NCBI GenBank assembly: GCA_026315105.1
Contig: CM048744.1
Coordinates: 657,079,676-657,143,675, forward strand
Direction: 5' to 3'
Origin: Locusta migratoria
Lineage: Eukaryota; Arthropoda; Insecta; Orthoptera; Acrididae
DNA: 64,000 nt
This document shows, piece by piece, positions 21,932-33,281 of the stretch (position 1 is its first letter; the number at the start of each line of letters is the position of its first letter). Both the position numbers and the translations under genes were made by a program. The notes beneath the pieces were generated by a model, which ran no database searches, was not told the DNA's origin, and was given only the letters and a program-made list of their open reading frames with translations.

Positions 21932-22729
21932 TAAACGTACATCATGACTTATTAATGAATATACACTTATGGTGTGATGACGCCATTATGGATATATTAC
22001 ATTAAGGAATGTAACAACAGCTAAGCTGTGTAATATTTTTAAAAACGTTTTTATATATTGATGGTTGTGACGCATTATTTATGTTTTATAAGGTAGTCTA
22101 TTACTGAAAGTGCCTTTTCTGTTTCTGATTTGCTGTAGACTAGTAAATGGTCGTCACCGACCGAAACAGATCGTCAAGACGATGGGAAATTTTGTGAATT
22201 AAGTATTAAAAGTAATTAATACTATGTCGCACCTAGTGATTTCTTTTTTAGGCTCAAACTGAGAAACAAAAATCTTTCCTGCATCTTTTCTTAGCTATTA
22301 CGAATCATTTTTAGCGCAGTGTGTGACGCCACAGTGGAGAACTACAGTGGTTGTCTGGTCACCGGGGCGACGTGTTGCCTCGGTCACGGGGCGCCTCACT
22401 GTGAGGCTACGGCGCTGCCGTCAGAGCCGGGACGGGAACAAACAGGGCTAACTTGAGCCGCTGGACTAATACGTCAGCGCGCCAGTATGAGTGGCGCGTT
22501 ATTTGCAGGCGGCGTGTGTGCTTGACAGCCGGGCCTGGTCTGGCACGCAGCAGCGCCGACTGTAGGTGGTGGAGGCAGCCTCGGGCAGCCGGCCTGAGGA
22601 GAGGAGGCCGGCCGGCCGTGACGTCAGCCGTCCATTAGCGCCGCTCCAGAGTGGCCGACCGCGCCCGAAATCTGAAGCCACCCCGCTCCAGCCAGGCTGC
22701 ACTGGCCTCTCCCACTGAAAGACAATACA
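21932..22729. other. No gene seen; GC-rich patch at 22330-22720
   Basis: AT-rich to 22320, then about 400 bp of GC-rich, CpG-containing sequence. The two short overlapping frames there, on opposite strands, are composition shadows. A Penelope-type terminal motif is possible at 22133-22185. Confidence 0.45.
22133..22185 (+). other. Degenerate hammerhead-like motif
   Basis: GGTCG(TCAC)CGACC forms a 5-bp stem II, followed at once by GAAAC and then GATCGTC, the order expected of a type I hammerhead. The CUGANGA core upstream is replaced by CTAGTAAA, so activity is not expected. Confidence 0.35.
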
Positions 22730-22905
22730 AGATTTGGGCTTCTACGCCAAGAAATTTACTCCCTTATCTTCTAAAAAGTTTAATTGTTAAGATACATAGA
22801 ACATAAACCTTATTAACACTTTGATCGCCGTGCTACAATCATTTATTGTGTCAGTACAACCTACTGAGCTCTATATAACCATTTCTATTACACCACCTTT
22901 CCGCC

Positions 22906-23085
22906 TGCCGGGCTTGAGGCGCTCCAGTCACGGTCTGCACGGCCACTACGGTCGGGGGTTCGAATCCCCCCTCGGGCATGGATATTTGTGCCGTCCTTAG
23001 TCTTAGTTAGTTCATAAGTAGTTTGTAAGTTTAGGGACTGATGACCCCGTAGTTAAGTCCCATAGACTATACAAACATTTTTTGA
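22906..23085 (+). repeat. tRNA-derived SINE (Leu/Ser-type head), nested in a jockey-like relic
   Basis: Slightly 5'-shortened copy on the plus strand (B box GGTTCGAATCCC) with an 11-bp target duplication ACCTTTCCGCC (22895-22905 and 23086-23096). The duplication lies inside sequence that continues as an RT relic, so the SINE is younger than that element. Confidence 0.9.
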
Positions 23086-23096
23086 ACCTTTCCGCC

Positions 23097-24116
23097 ACCG
23101 AGACCTATACCTTCATGACCATCCTGTCTGGCAAACCAAAGCCCTTAAATACCTAGGCCTAACCCTTGACCTTTCCCTCTTCTGTAAAACCCGTCTTCAA
23201 ACAGTCTGTGAGAAAGCCCTCTCCCGCCTCAACCTCTTCAAACTCCTTTCCGGCTGGATGTGAGACCTTAACCCCCATCCTATTTAACTACCCTTCTATA
23301 AGGCGTCCTGTCCTGAGCTACTTCCATCCCGCTTGGTTTTCTGCTCCCCCTGACCACCACAAATCCCTCCAGATCTTTGAACGCCACGCCCTCTGACTCG
23401 CTTACCACATCCGGCTCCAGTCCCCCACACGGATCCTGTACGACCTTATTCCTTCCCAAACCTGCTCAAATTTCACGAACACCTCTGCCTTTGATATGTT
23501 ACCCGAAAACTGTATTCCCATCACCCACTTGTCTCCTACCTATTGTTCAATCCCGGGCCCCTGTCACGTCATTACCTTGTTATCTCTGCCTCCTTTCACC
23601 TCCACACTCTCCACATAGTCTCTGAGGCTAACTTCCGTCACGTCCTCCTCCTGGATGACACCTTCCATCTCGACATCTACCCATCCTATCAACCTTAGTC
23701 CATCCCCATATTTCTATGCCCCTCTCTGTCCTCCTCCCATCCCTCCCATGCCTCCCCAACTCCTGGAGTTCTTGTGGAGAATATTTGTGTGTCCGTGTGT
23801 GTTTAAGCGGTGTCTTCTTGATCATCCTGTGTGATCCACCGTTGTGTATTATTTAACTACCTTGGATATTAAGCTTTTACATATATCTGATTTTAACCAC
23901 AGTGGCCACTTTAATTCTGAATGTGTATTTTAAAACTCTTTGTTGTATGTCTCAGACTCCATTTTAACCTCCTGTCAAATTGTTTAATTTTGTTTATCAC
24001 TGTTCAATGTATTGTACCTAATTGTCAATTTTTTTAAATAGATCGGCTGAAGAGCAGCACATTAAGCTGCTGCCATCCTGCCACCACAGCGGGCTTCAAA
24101 ATATGAATAAAAAAAG
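23097..24116 (+). pseudogene. Jockey-like LINE, 3' end of reverse transcriptase and 3' UTR
   Basis: The frame reads KALKYLGLTLDLSL and KTRLQTVCEKALSRLNLFKLL, the region after the RT catalytic core in jockey-type LINEs. After stops and shifts it continues as a CT-rich, proline-rich remnant of the C terminus. The 3' UTR ends with a small hairpin AGAGCAGC...GCTGCTGCC, then AATAAAAAAAG at 24106-24116. It is 5' truncated; any upstream part lies before the nested SINE (22730-22894) and is not clearly readable. Confidence 0.65.
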
Positions 24117-24815
24117 AAAAACACCTTTCTATAAGGGACGTGCAACATGCACAAGAAAGCCTTTGTCTGCTGCATCGCTCCTTGTACAAGTCAATTTGAC
24201 TCCAAAAAGCGTTTACATGTTACAGTGTACACAGGATAAATTGGCCAGTAGATTTGCAGACGGCTGGGCCAGTGTGGGGAGAGCGGCAGTCGTAGGGGTA
24301 GCGGCCGAAACAGGTGAGGGGAAGTGACCAGCGCTGCAGGGGAAGTGAAGTGCCGCTCTAAACTGAAGCCTGCGCTGCACTACCTGACAGAGTCTTACAG
24401 ATTCTCTCTTCTGCACCCAACCGTACCATCAAAAATACCTTTCTCTAAATACTAACTCAATGTTGTTAATATTTCATCATTTTATTAACATTAACTATCT
24501 TACTTCTAAATAAGTGTTACTTAAAGCGTTAGTTATGTAACATTTGTGATTCAGAATATGGACTGATTTGTAAGTATTACCGGTATCATCAGTCTTCAAT
24601 TTACTGCAATCTGAACAGAGCTTAAACAATCAGTCAGAAACAATACTAAATCAAACACCCACAATACGAAATGCGTTAATAAAACCGATGATATTTCTGT
24701 CGCTGCATTATACAAAGTGTTTAAATGTAAAAGGAACGCTCACTTTTTCCTGTTCTGCAGTATTGTAGACCAGAAAACGTAAATGTTTCCTTTAGCCTTT
24801 AGACACATTAATACT
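24117..24815. other. No gene seen
   Basis: No protein-like frame with domain support. Mostly AT-rich after 24420. Confidence 0.45.
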
Positions 24816-24819
24816 TTAT

Positions 24820-25538
24820 AGTATGCAGAACTACTTGTCCTTGTTAGTTATCTGTGTGTACTATAATCAGACGTTGTCCTTTTGAAAATGGCGTCTTTAC
24901 TCCATTACTTGATCCATCTCTCCATTTATTGGCCATAATATGTGAATTGCGAATATATTTTTCATCGACATATATGAAAGGTCAACCCTTTTGATAGACG
25001 TATTTTACCTTATTACAGGAAAAAGCTACTTTTTGAGGGGCGCTCTATGTTGGTCACGTGGAAATTGTTTATCAATCTCTCCACAACTTGTTCATGAAAT
25101 TCATCTAAATCACTTCTGCCTGGAGTAGAGTAACCTTTTTTAATGTCCGAAGTGAAACACCAGTAGCAGCCTGCACTCTTTCAAGGACACTGTTAATGCT
25201 ATTTTTATCCCCTCTTTTGTCTCTTCCGACATAAATTTAATTACACTCAGAACAATCTCCCGTGCCTCGCTACGCAGAACTCTTGCTGCACTTATATCGC
25301 TTAGAGACTGTGCTGCCACGCCGTTTATAACGGTGCGCTCACTCGACGTCCACTGGCTGGCAGGCGGAAGTGACTGACGTGGCCTCCATTTCAGAACGAA
25401 GGAATGAACTCGCCCGGCGCTTCTAACGAAAACTTGTCTCTGCGCATCGTCCACCTTATCCTGCGCAGACTCTACTCGTTTGTAGAATCGTCTACTTCGT
25501 TTGTTGTCAGAGCAAATGAATCGCCGAGTTAAGATCAC
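24820..25538 (-). pseudogene. DDE transposase-like relic (insect mobile element type)
   Basis: The N-terminal part (25538-25140) ends with VLRSEAREIVLSVIKFMSEE, a segment common at the start of a family of insect transposase-derived proteins. After a frame change DLDEFHEQVVERLINNFHV follows, then YVDEKYIRNSH and NKWRDGSSNGVKTPFSKGQR followed by LIIVHT near 24850-24960. That is the usual order: N-terminal helix, linker, then the second catalytic Asp region (LDE-type) and the G-K-G-x-R-L-I block. Two or more frameshifts and loss of the C-terminal acid make it dead. The precise superfamily is uncertain. Confidence 0.55.
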
Positions 25539-26270
25539 TTTTCGAGACTGTCAGATATATCGTGATTACTGTAATGATTAAAACATTTATTTTTGTTTTA
25601 GATTGCCTCTTTGAAACTGTATTTAATTGTTTCCATGTAGTTCATGTGAAGCTAGGGCGTTCACTTGTGTAAACGTCCGCATTATAATAGGCGAGTAAAT
25701 ACTTCTAGGCCACGTGGTTGGAGGCGCTTATGTGTTGAAGGGTGTTGGCAGCATTGCTCTGTCCCTTTCGCCAAATACATTATTATATGGACTGTTGAGT
25801 CAGTAGCGAGAGAAGGAGACAGAGAGGAGTGGAAGTGGACGGATGGAGTTAGGTGCTGGTTAAGAGCTATAGACTGCCAGAGTATTGTTGTAAGCCGTTA
25901 GGATTCATAATAATTCTGATTTTGATTTTGTATTTTTTTGTAATGATCAGGTTAATAAGGTAACGATAATAACAACCATCATCATTACTTACAACTTTGT
26001 TTTAATTCAAGACAGCTTTATGTCCCTCTTTCTGTCAAACTGAAATTTCTTATTATCCCCAAGTTATTTTAGGCCGCAACTTTTAAACGGTAGGACAGAT
26101 ACAAGTTTTAACTTTATTTATATTTCATCATTAACGTGCTGCAAGAAGATGCTGTCTACAGATAAGAGGTGAGTGAATTTAAATTTATTTCGCACATACT
26201 TAATAGCCCGATTTGTTATGGTCTTACATTTTTTTTGGATACAAGAATCGAAAGCAACTATTTTATCGGG
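25539..26270. other. No gene seen
   Basis: AT-rich after 25900; the short frame at 25665-25901 has no domain. Confidence 0.45.
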
Positions 26271-26274
26271 TAAA

Positions 26275-26600
26275 GAAAGGTAAAGCAGTCAACAATCCGA
26301 AGATTGGTTTGAACACCACAGTGCTTTACTAGGCATGGTCCTATTTGGAGGTGGTATGCCGTTGCCTTCCTCCGACCTTCGAACTGACTTACCCAGCCAG
26401 TTATAAGGGGACCTACAGTTTAACGTGGGTTCCGAACCACGGTGCTACTCGGTATTTTTCACATGACCAACACCGCCAGAGGTGAAAGAAGTGGAAAGTG
26501 ACAGATAAAAGTCGTAGGTCTTGGCGGGGATCGAACCCGCGACCTCTGGATTTGTTGTCTGGCACTCTACCACTGTGCAACCGAGGCGCACATTTTATCA
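26275..26600 (-). repeat. tRNA-derived SINE, third type
   Basis: On the minus strand the head at about 26592-26515 reads TTGCACAGTGGTAGAGTG (A-box-like), then a perfect B box GGTTCGATCCC. The body carries GGAAGGCAACGGCATACCAC, resembling a conserved central block of several insect SINEs, and the tail ends at GACTGCTTTACCTTTCTTTACC. The head would fit a Val-type tRNA poorly, so this is a SINE, not a tRNA gene. Confidence 0.7.
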
Positions 26601-27930
26601 GGTAGCTTCCAATATTTCTTGCCAATCGTGGAAAGTACTGGACATAGCAAATTAATTACTCCACTTTCTTATTGTTCACTTTTGTTACATCATTCACATT
26701 CAGTTGTAGAAGTCGTAACCAATGAGTTTATCAGGTAGCCCTTCTTGTTTATTGTGTGACGCGCCATTTCGTACAGATATTAATTACACCACTTGCTGAC
26801 AACACAATAATTAGTTTGTTAATAAAGTTACATCACAATGGTGTCGGTACACATAATACAATAATTGTTGTTAAACTCGCTACCGAATCCATACTTATGT
26901 TTAGCATTTAATGAACTAAACTTTGATCTGTGCTTGATTAGTCAATTACACAATTATCGACTTAGACGTCTCCACAATAAAATATATTGTATAAGTTTAT
27001 CGACTTAGATGTTTTTACTCTAGATTGCAGACCACAATTTCCTTTCGTAGCTATCAACTACTGTAATAGTTTTTCATTCTATGAATAGATGTCATGTTAA
27101 GTCTGTGTAGTAGTAATCTAAACTTTGATCTTTAATTAATCAATAGATACATAATTGTCAACTTTAGTGTTTTTATTGTGTCATACTATTGCGTCATTCC
27201 GCTACTATCAGTCACTGTTCGAGAGTGTCTGTCTCTACACCCATGATCACATTTAATTTTGTATATCAAATTTGTGTCAAACATTGAGCAGTATATAATT
27301 TAATTAATGAATAATTTGTCTCTCTGATTTAACGAATCAAACTTATTCTACAACCGAACTTGTCATTCATTATTTAACCAGACTCATGTTCTGGATAGTT
27401 AAGCACTTAAACAGGGCCATAGTCTTTGTAATCATTCGATGCCAGGCTGATTAATTATAACATTTACCCTTACTTGATGTTCAGACATTCAGATAAGTTC
27501 TCATATTTAAAGTGCTGTACCAATCTAGAAAGGTACAGTTCATCTGCACACGAAACTTGCACACTCAGACACGCCAGTTACAGTCGCCAATCCCAACCAT
27601 AAATATTTTATAATTTTATTTTATTTAAACATATAAGTTTCAGTGTCTCATGGCCAAGCTCCGATGTCTGTCAAAGTCTATCTACACATAGACGTTTCAG
27701 TGGGATAAAGCTTCAAGTAACGCACAACGAAAACAAGTATTTCACCTATTAACAACAACATGTTTCACAGAGAAATAGCAAGTATTTTAGGACGAATTGC
27801 AATAAAAATGATATATAATGTGTGTTCAATTTTTGGTATATAATCGAAACAAACTGAAAGCATTTTAACTTCCAGATTTTGGGGGCTGCAGTGAGGTAAA
27901 TGTCGTGGAATAATAATTGTAATAAAAGAT
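26601..27930. other. AT-rich intergenic DNA
   Basis: No coding or RNA gene support. Diverged repeats of TAATTTGTTAAT type and the doubled phrase ATCGACTTAGA (26957, 27000) suggest decayed repeats. Confidence 0.5.
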
Positions 27931-27934
27931 AGTG

Positions 27935-28150
27935 AATCACTTCTTACAGTTTATTATTTATCGCTACAAGAGTTTCAGTATTTTGCCATTATCAAGCGCT
28001 CGCGTGTAAGGGAAATGCAAACTTGAATATTATGACTGATACTTTGATCGGCTCTTGGTAAATCGTCGTATTGACTTAAAGTCTAAAGATGACCTTGAAA
28101 GCCGAAAACCGGTTAACTAAGTGGAAATGAACTAGTAGAATACACAATAT
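27935..28150. repeat. Foldback-like relic with outward degenerate hammerhead-like ends
   Basis: The left part, on the minus strand, reads CTTGATAATGGC...CTGAAACTCTTGTAGC. The right part, on the plus strand, reads CTAAAGATGACC...GCCGAAAACCGGTT. Both have the order core, hairpin, GAAAC seen at the better sites 32402-32452 and 44541-44573, and they point away from each other. Both cores are mutated. Confidence 0.4.
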
Positions 28151-28549
28151 ACTTTGAAGTCAGTATGATTTTGTGCAACCAAGAACCGACGGAAATATCA
28201 GTGAAAATTTCTACATTTACATTTGCTCTAAGTTCATTTCGATTTCATGTTTACAGTTGTATCTCTGTTTTCAATATAATTGTACACATGTTATACGACA
28301 TTTTTATTCCGTCTATAGTACCTCCTCCTAAAATGTGCTGCTCTTGAGATACCCTGTATATATGAGTCGAACAACAACGTATCCCTGGGCATGAAACAAG
28401 TACACATTTATCAAACAAATTCGCAACTAGGCTCCGTTCGTCGGCTTGGTTCCGCACGTGTTCGCCAGCGCACGCGTGAAGCAGTTCCATACGATTGAGA
28501 ATGGGAACCATCCTTGTGGTTAAATGCGACTTATGAAACACACTTTGTT

Positions 28550-29129
28550 TTTTTTATAAACGCAAACATGTTTCAGCACTTATTGTGCCATTTTCCGTGG
28601 GTTTTTGCTTTTATTTTCTAGAATGCAAGTTACAGAATTTGGTTATATACTGATGTGGACGAGTTATTTCATTTGATAAATTTGCTGGATATATTAGGCC
28701 TAATTTACTACGATACTTACATTATGCCATTCGCAGTATTTGTATCTGCTTTAGTTGAGGAATGACAGGTTTTTACAGCTTGTCATCTACAAGTAACACG
28801 ACGTTTTTATTTACGAAACTATTGTACATTCATCGGGAAGTTATATGGAAAGACAGATCTCTGTGGTTGTTTAGTGGCTACTTACATTCGAGCTGTGGTG
28901 TTGCTGTTTGCTTGTTTGTGGTGTGTTATTGATTTTGTGATATTTAGTGCGTTTTTGTTAGTAAACTGGCACTGTTTATATCGCCATTTCTCTTGTGATG
29001 GTGGCTGTATCGTATTCACTTATTTTCTGTGGTGTGTCTGTCATGTGGCACGCGAATTTTGATTAGTTTTGATCCTCGCGATGTTTTGTGTGTGTGTTGG
29101 GGAGGGGGGAATATTTATTTCATGTGCAT

Positions 29130-29186
<57 letters not shown>

Positions 29187-29187
29187 G

Positions 29188-29228
<41 letters not shown>

Positions 29229-29690
29229 TGTGTGAAGGAGAGTGTCTGTCAGGCGTAAAGTGGTTTCGGCATTTATTTATACACTTCTTTTATGGTGTCA
29301 AAGAGAGTTTTGTTGCATAGTGATGTGTATTCGTTAAGTTCTTTCTTACCTTGGACTATTGCTTTCTGGATGTGATACTTTTCCTCTATTGTTAGTTTTT
29401 TTTAATAAGCTGTTGCTGGATTTGTGGATTTGTAGGTGGGTTTCTATGTTTCATGGGGTATGATTCTATTTCATTAAATGTTCAGCAAATGTTGAGTGGC
29501 AGCTGCTACTTTTTAGTGCTCTGAGGTGTTCAGTGTATCTCGTTTTGAAATTTCTGCATGTCTGACCCACATCTACAGATTGGCAGTTATTACAAGTAAC
29601 CTGATATATTCCTGATTGGCTGTACTTGTCAGTATTGGTGGTATGTTTCCCTAGTCTTCCTATTCCGTCTACTAGCGATCGTATACGTGC
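28550..29690 (-). pseudogene. Penelope-like element, GIY-YIG endonuclease and 3' region
   Basis: Minus-strand frame near 29645-29480: YSQSGIYQVTCNNC, then VGQTCRNFKTRYTEHLRALK and CHSTFAEHLMK, followed by stops. This is the GIY-YIG nuclease with its upstream Cys motif, as in canonical Penelope elements; the second motif is damaged (SVDVG where YVG is expected). Downstream are the GA/GT microsatellite (29129-29221), AT-rich 3' sequence, and at 28556-28600 a hammerhead-like end: GCAC(AATAA)GTGC hairpin, then GAAACATGTT. Upstream of 29690 I cannot follow the RT. It may be the partner half of the family seen at 19872-20460, on the other strand. Confidence 0.7.
29129..29221 (+). repeat. (GT)n(GA)n compound microsatellite
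   Basis: About 17 GT units (29129-29162) directly followed by about 29 GA units with one GGGG interruption (29186-29191). Confidence 0.95.
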
Positions 29691-30511
29691 ATCTTGTGCA
29701 AGTAGACGTGTCTATACGGTACGTGACAGGCGTAACCAATGCATCATGGGTAATCTTGTAAGCTCTCACTCTCCGTCTAGTTTGGGCTTAACAATGGAAT
29801 TGCAACGTGCCTGCACAGTCATGTGTTTTGCACACAGTTTTGCAGTGTCTGCCATGTTGTAATTAGTCAAACGAATTTCTGTCAGTTAGTACGTGACCAA
29901 TAATTGGATTAGAAATTTATGTCAATATGTGAACCAACAGACTCGTACGGAATCGAAACATATTTCCTTTTCGCTTTCTTGTAAAACCACATACCAGCCA
30001 TGTTGTAATTATTCAAGAAACAGAATATGAAAATCTTTGGCTGGCAAACACAGGAATCTGTAGTTCTACATCCAGGTAGTATAGAGATCAATGGTGGGAC
30101 CGCACACTTTTTTTCACTTAAACCGACATTTTTGGTCATGGGCAAACACCTTTTCATTTTGATCTTGTTTTGTATATTGTTTACGTATATCTTCAAATGC
30201 CCACAGATGGACACCTGGTCCCAGAAAGCAATTGTGAATGGCGTACAGCCTGCTTTACAGGCAGCCGAACGCCAAGCCAGTTACGTAGGCAGTATAAATG
30301 GCGAGGCGGTCACACATATATCATCCCAGAGACACGCAACAGCCAGGGATTCAACTCACAAGGGACACCTGTGACCTCTAACGCTCGGAAGAGCACGAAA
30401 CCGAGCTTTGAATAACAGGCGAACATAAACTGGACAGCGGAGTGCGACATTTCCATGTGATATAATTTGCTCATGGCAGGGAGCGATCTTATAAATGTAT
30501 TTTATGAATAA
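29691..30511. other. No gene seen
   Basis: The phrase GCCATGTTGTAATTA occurs twice (29851, 29998), hinting at decayed repeats. Short frames at 30027-30415 have no domains. Confidence 0.4.
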
Positions 30512-31477
30512 CTAGATGACCCGGTGAACTTCGTATCCCTTACCTCTTAATATAAACTACATTAATTTAAAGCATATGTATTTTAAATCCAGTAGCTTTA
30601 TAAAGGCATCATCAGATAGTCTAACTTTCGGTCGATAGTGGGCGGAAAGACTGGGCAAATCACGCACACATGTCCAGGATAATGTTCATGTCACATTCGT
30701 GGAAGTTCAGGGAAGGTTTAAACGGTGATGAAATGAGGTAGAATTTCGAGGAAAATTTAGATTTAAAATATGTAAAATAATGACTTGGTTGTTGTGCTTG
30801 GTACATTCAGAAATATACTTTGAAAGAGTAAAAAGTTCGCTTTACACGGTCTGAACCCGTATATGAACTGTCAAAGATGAAAATTAATTCCTGTTCGTTT
30901 GTCTCGCTAAAACTCGACTCGGCTGGACCGATTTGGCTATATATCATTACATAAACCACTGAATCTAATTTGATGAAATCTGGTGATGAGCGCTGAAGCA
31001 CCGGATAAGTTACTTTAGAAAGTGTGTAATTCAAGATATTTTTTGATTTGAAGTATATAAAGCGAAATATCGAACAATAATTACTCTTTTGAAAAGCTAT
31101 TTACTCTTTGACTTCTTAACTATTTTTCAGAAGTTATAATTAACTTTCGAAAATGCTTTGTCCCTTTTCTAAAAAAACGTATAGAACGGCAGATGAACAA
31201 AAGTACCTGTCATTATTTTACATGTTTTAAATCTAAAATTTCCTCGCAATTCTTCCACATTTTATCACCGTTTAAACCTTCCCTGAACTTCCACGAATGT
31301 GACATGAACATTATCCTGGACATGTGTGCGTGATTTTCCCACTCTTTCGGCCAACTATCGTGCCGATACTTAATTTAATTATGCCTTTGTAAAACTACTG
31401 GGTCTAAAACACATATGATTTAAATTAATATGGTTTATATTAAGAGATAAGTGATACGAAGTTCACCGGGCCATCTA
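30512..31477. mobile_element. 966-bp foldback element with about 270-bp inverted arms
   Basis: The left arm (30512-30785) starts CTAGATGACCCGGTGAACTT and the right arm (31210-31477) ends with its complement. Within the arms, long blocks match in reverse, including ATGTTCATGTCACATTCGTG and GGTTTAAACGGTGAT. The 424-bp centre carries, at 30887-30945, a block matching 32300-32352 in inverse orientation. There is no coding capacity. Target duplication is not clear, so the class cannot be fixed; it may be two copies of a shorter repeat joined head to head. Confidence 0.75.
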
Positions 31478-32364
31478 GTCATCTAGTCGACCCGGCAATG
31501 CTTCGCAGTTGCTAATATGTATGGACTCTTGCTTTGAACGTCAAATGTGCAAAATTTTATCACAATCAGACGAATGATATTGATATTACACTGAAAAAAG
31601 CTCCTTCAGTTTCTCGCTAATTTTCAAATTTTCCGGGTAACTTTCCCAAATTTTTAGTTCATAATAACGTTCATATTTCGTTGAACGTCCAATGATCAAA
31701 CTTTTATAGCAATCGGATGAACGGTTCTCAACTTACAGTGTTAAGTTCATTTAGAAACACACTGAGAAAGGAACTTGGTACGAATTTTGCGACTTTCCTT
31801 TTTAACTGTCCCTTTTTTTTTTTAACTGAAAACTTTCCAGGACCATAATGAACAAAACAAAAGAAGAACTACCCGTCACCATCGTGCGGATAGTCAGTTA
31901 TAGTGATGAATTCAATCAAATTTTCAAAATTTCCGGTAGAATTTCGAAAAAATTTTTTTCGTACAAACCTTGCCCTGTCAAGCCGTACTCAAGTGATGCT
32001 CTTACAACCTTGTGGAAAATTGATTTTTATTCATAAAAAATCGCTTTGTGTTTTTCCTATATTTTCGTAATATCCGGGCGACTTTTCCAAATTTTTATTT
32101 GATGCGAACCTTCCTTTTGCTTTCAACATGAAATGTACAAAATTTCATCGCAGTTGGACGAACGGTATTGATAGATCACAAGAAAAAACTGTTTCAGTTT
32201 TTCCCGATTTTCCTCTTTTCCAGACAACTTTTCCATATTTTATCAGCGTTTAAACCTTCCCTGTACTTACACGAACATTTCAAGACTAAAATTAGGCAAA
32301 TCGGTTCAGGCGTTCTCGAGTTTTAGCGAGACTAACGAACAGCAATTCATTTTTATATATATAG
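31478..32364 (+). repeat. Interspersed repeat, ACCCGG start, TATATATATAG end
   Basis: Begins around GTCGACCCGGCAATGCTTCG, similar in layout to the end of the foldback element beside it (ATGACCCGGTGAACTTCG). It ends after GAGTTTTAGCGAGACTAACG and a short TATA run at 32353-32364. In between, several related blocks of the type CAAAATTTTATCACAATCAG recur (31549, 31700, 32137), so it is internally repetitive. The form is common in insect genomes; I cannot assign a class. Confidence 0.55.
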
Positions 32365-32650
32365 ATGAAATGCCAAGATCGCGGAATTTCGTCTTTATTT
32401 ATAACAGCCGACCGGTTTCGATGTACATAGACATCATCTTCAGGTCTGTAAAGGCGAACATAAAATGTATTGTTACAACAAAACCAACAAAGGTACATGC
32501 CACCTAACTGTATGCATAGGTAATCATATGTCAACAGTTTTTTCTCACATACCTGCACTAAATTATAACATTATTACATAAATGCATATTGTAGCCAGTT
32601 GGGTAGTACTGGTAAATAAAGACGACATTCTGCGATCTTTGCATTTCATT
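32365..32650. mobile_element. Short inverted-repeat element carrying a hammerhead-like motif
   Basis: Inverted arms of about 37 bp at 32365-32402 and 32614-32650 share blocks such as AATAAAGACGA and TGCGATCTTTGCATTTC, with a few mismatches. The hammerhead-like motif abuts the left arm. There is no open frame of interest inside. The layout matches the foldback relics at 44257-44615 and 62880-63205. Confidence 0.65.
32402..32452 (-). ncRNA. Hammerhead ribozyme-like motif (type I, Penelope/retrozyme style)
   Basis: Minus strand, in order: CTGAAGA (32443-32437, fits CUGANGA); a stem II hairpin GATGT(CTATGT)ACATC; GAAA at 32419-32416; a minimal stem III (AC, CG, GU); then the cleavage-site triplet GTC (32412-32410). 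Stem I strands TTTACAGAC and GGCTGTTA pair at five of the first six positions. All invariant core bases are present. Such short-stem-III hammerheads are known in Penelope-like retroelements. One extra U between core and stem II is usual in that group as I recall it. Activity is not shown by sequence. Confidence 0.6.
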
Positions 32651-32734
32651 ATTCACAAAATATATTTCCAAGTGAAACGACGCATTGTACTTCAAGTAAC
32701 ATTTAAATAGAGGGAAACAAAGCAACAAGATATC

Positions 32735-33215
32735 TACATGTACATAAGTACCCTGCAAGTAACATCTAAGTGTATGGTAGAGAGTTCATCAAACCGCTTT
32801 TATGATATTTCTGTACCGTTCCATTCTCTAATAGCTCCTGCGAAAAAGAAACACCAAAATATTTCAGTTTTAGATCTGATTTCTGTTAATTTATTCTGAT
32901 GACCATATCCCTTCGTAGGTGCTTACTAACAAAATATGTTTGCAATCGGAAGTGAAAGTGGGTGAAAGAAATTTCGTAAATAGATCTTGTTCGCTACGAG
33001 TAACGCCTTTGTTTTAATGATTTTTCACTCCAAGTCTTGCATCATTTCCGTAACACTTTCTCGCCTACATCGCGATAAAAAGAGCTGCCTTTCTCTGAAC
33101 TTTCTCTAAATCGTTTGTCAGTCCCACTAGGTGGGGATCCCACAACGTGAAGCAATACTCCAAAATGGGAAGCACAAGTGTGGTGTTGACCCCTTCTACC
33201 AGTACCATAGAAAGG
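32735..33215 (-). pseudogene. CR1-like LINE fragment, C-terminal RT region
   Basis: Aligns block by block with 41285-41720, including CAAAATATGTT, TTCGTAAATAGATCTTGTTC and GTCAGTCCC(A/G)CT(A/T)GGTGGGG. Read on the minus strand this is the region after the RT core, with a tryptophan-rich WDP-like motif. It is heavily stopped. Confidence 0.65.
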
Positions 33216-33234
33216 AAATTATATGTAATTTAAT

Positions 33235-33237
<3 letters not shown>

Positions 33238-33280
<43 letters not shown>
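33238..33280. repeat. (TA)n microsatellite
   Basis: About 21 uninterrupted TA units. Confidence 0.95.

Positions 33281-33281
<1 letters not shown>

Noticed and set aside
22453..22702. GC-rich block as a CpG-island promoter
   Set aside because: No downstream gene, and no repeated promoter motif beyond composition.
28300..28365. Terminal repeat of a DNA transposon (TACAGGGTATCTCAAGAG on the minus strand)
   Set aside because: Only one end could be found; without a partner end or target duplication it is not listed as an element.
29069..29320. Plus-strand frame rich in Cys-Val and Arg-Glu repeats
   Set aside because: Translation of the GT/GA microsatellite.
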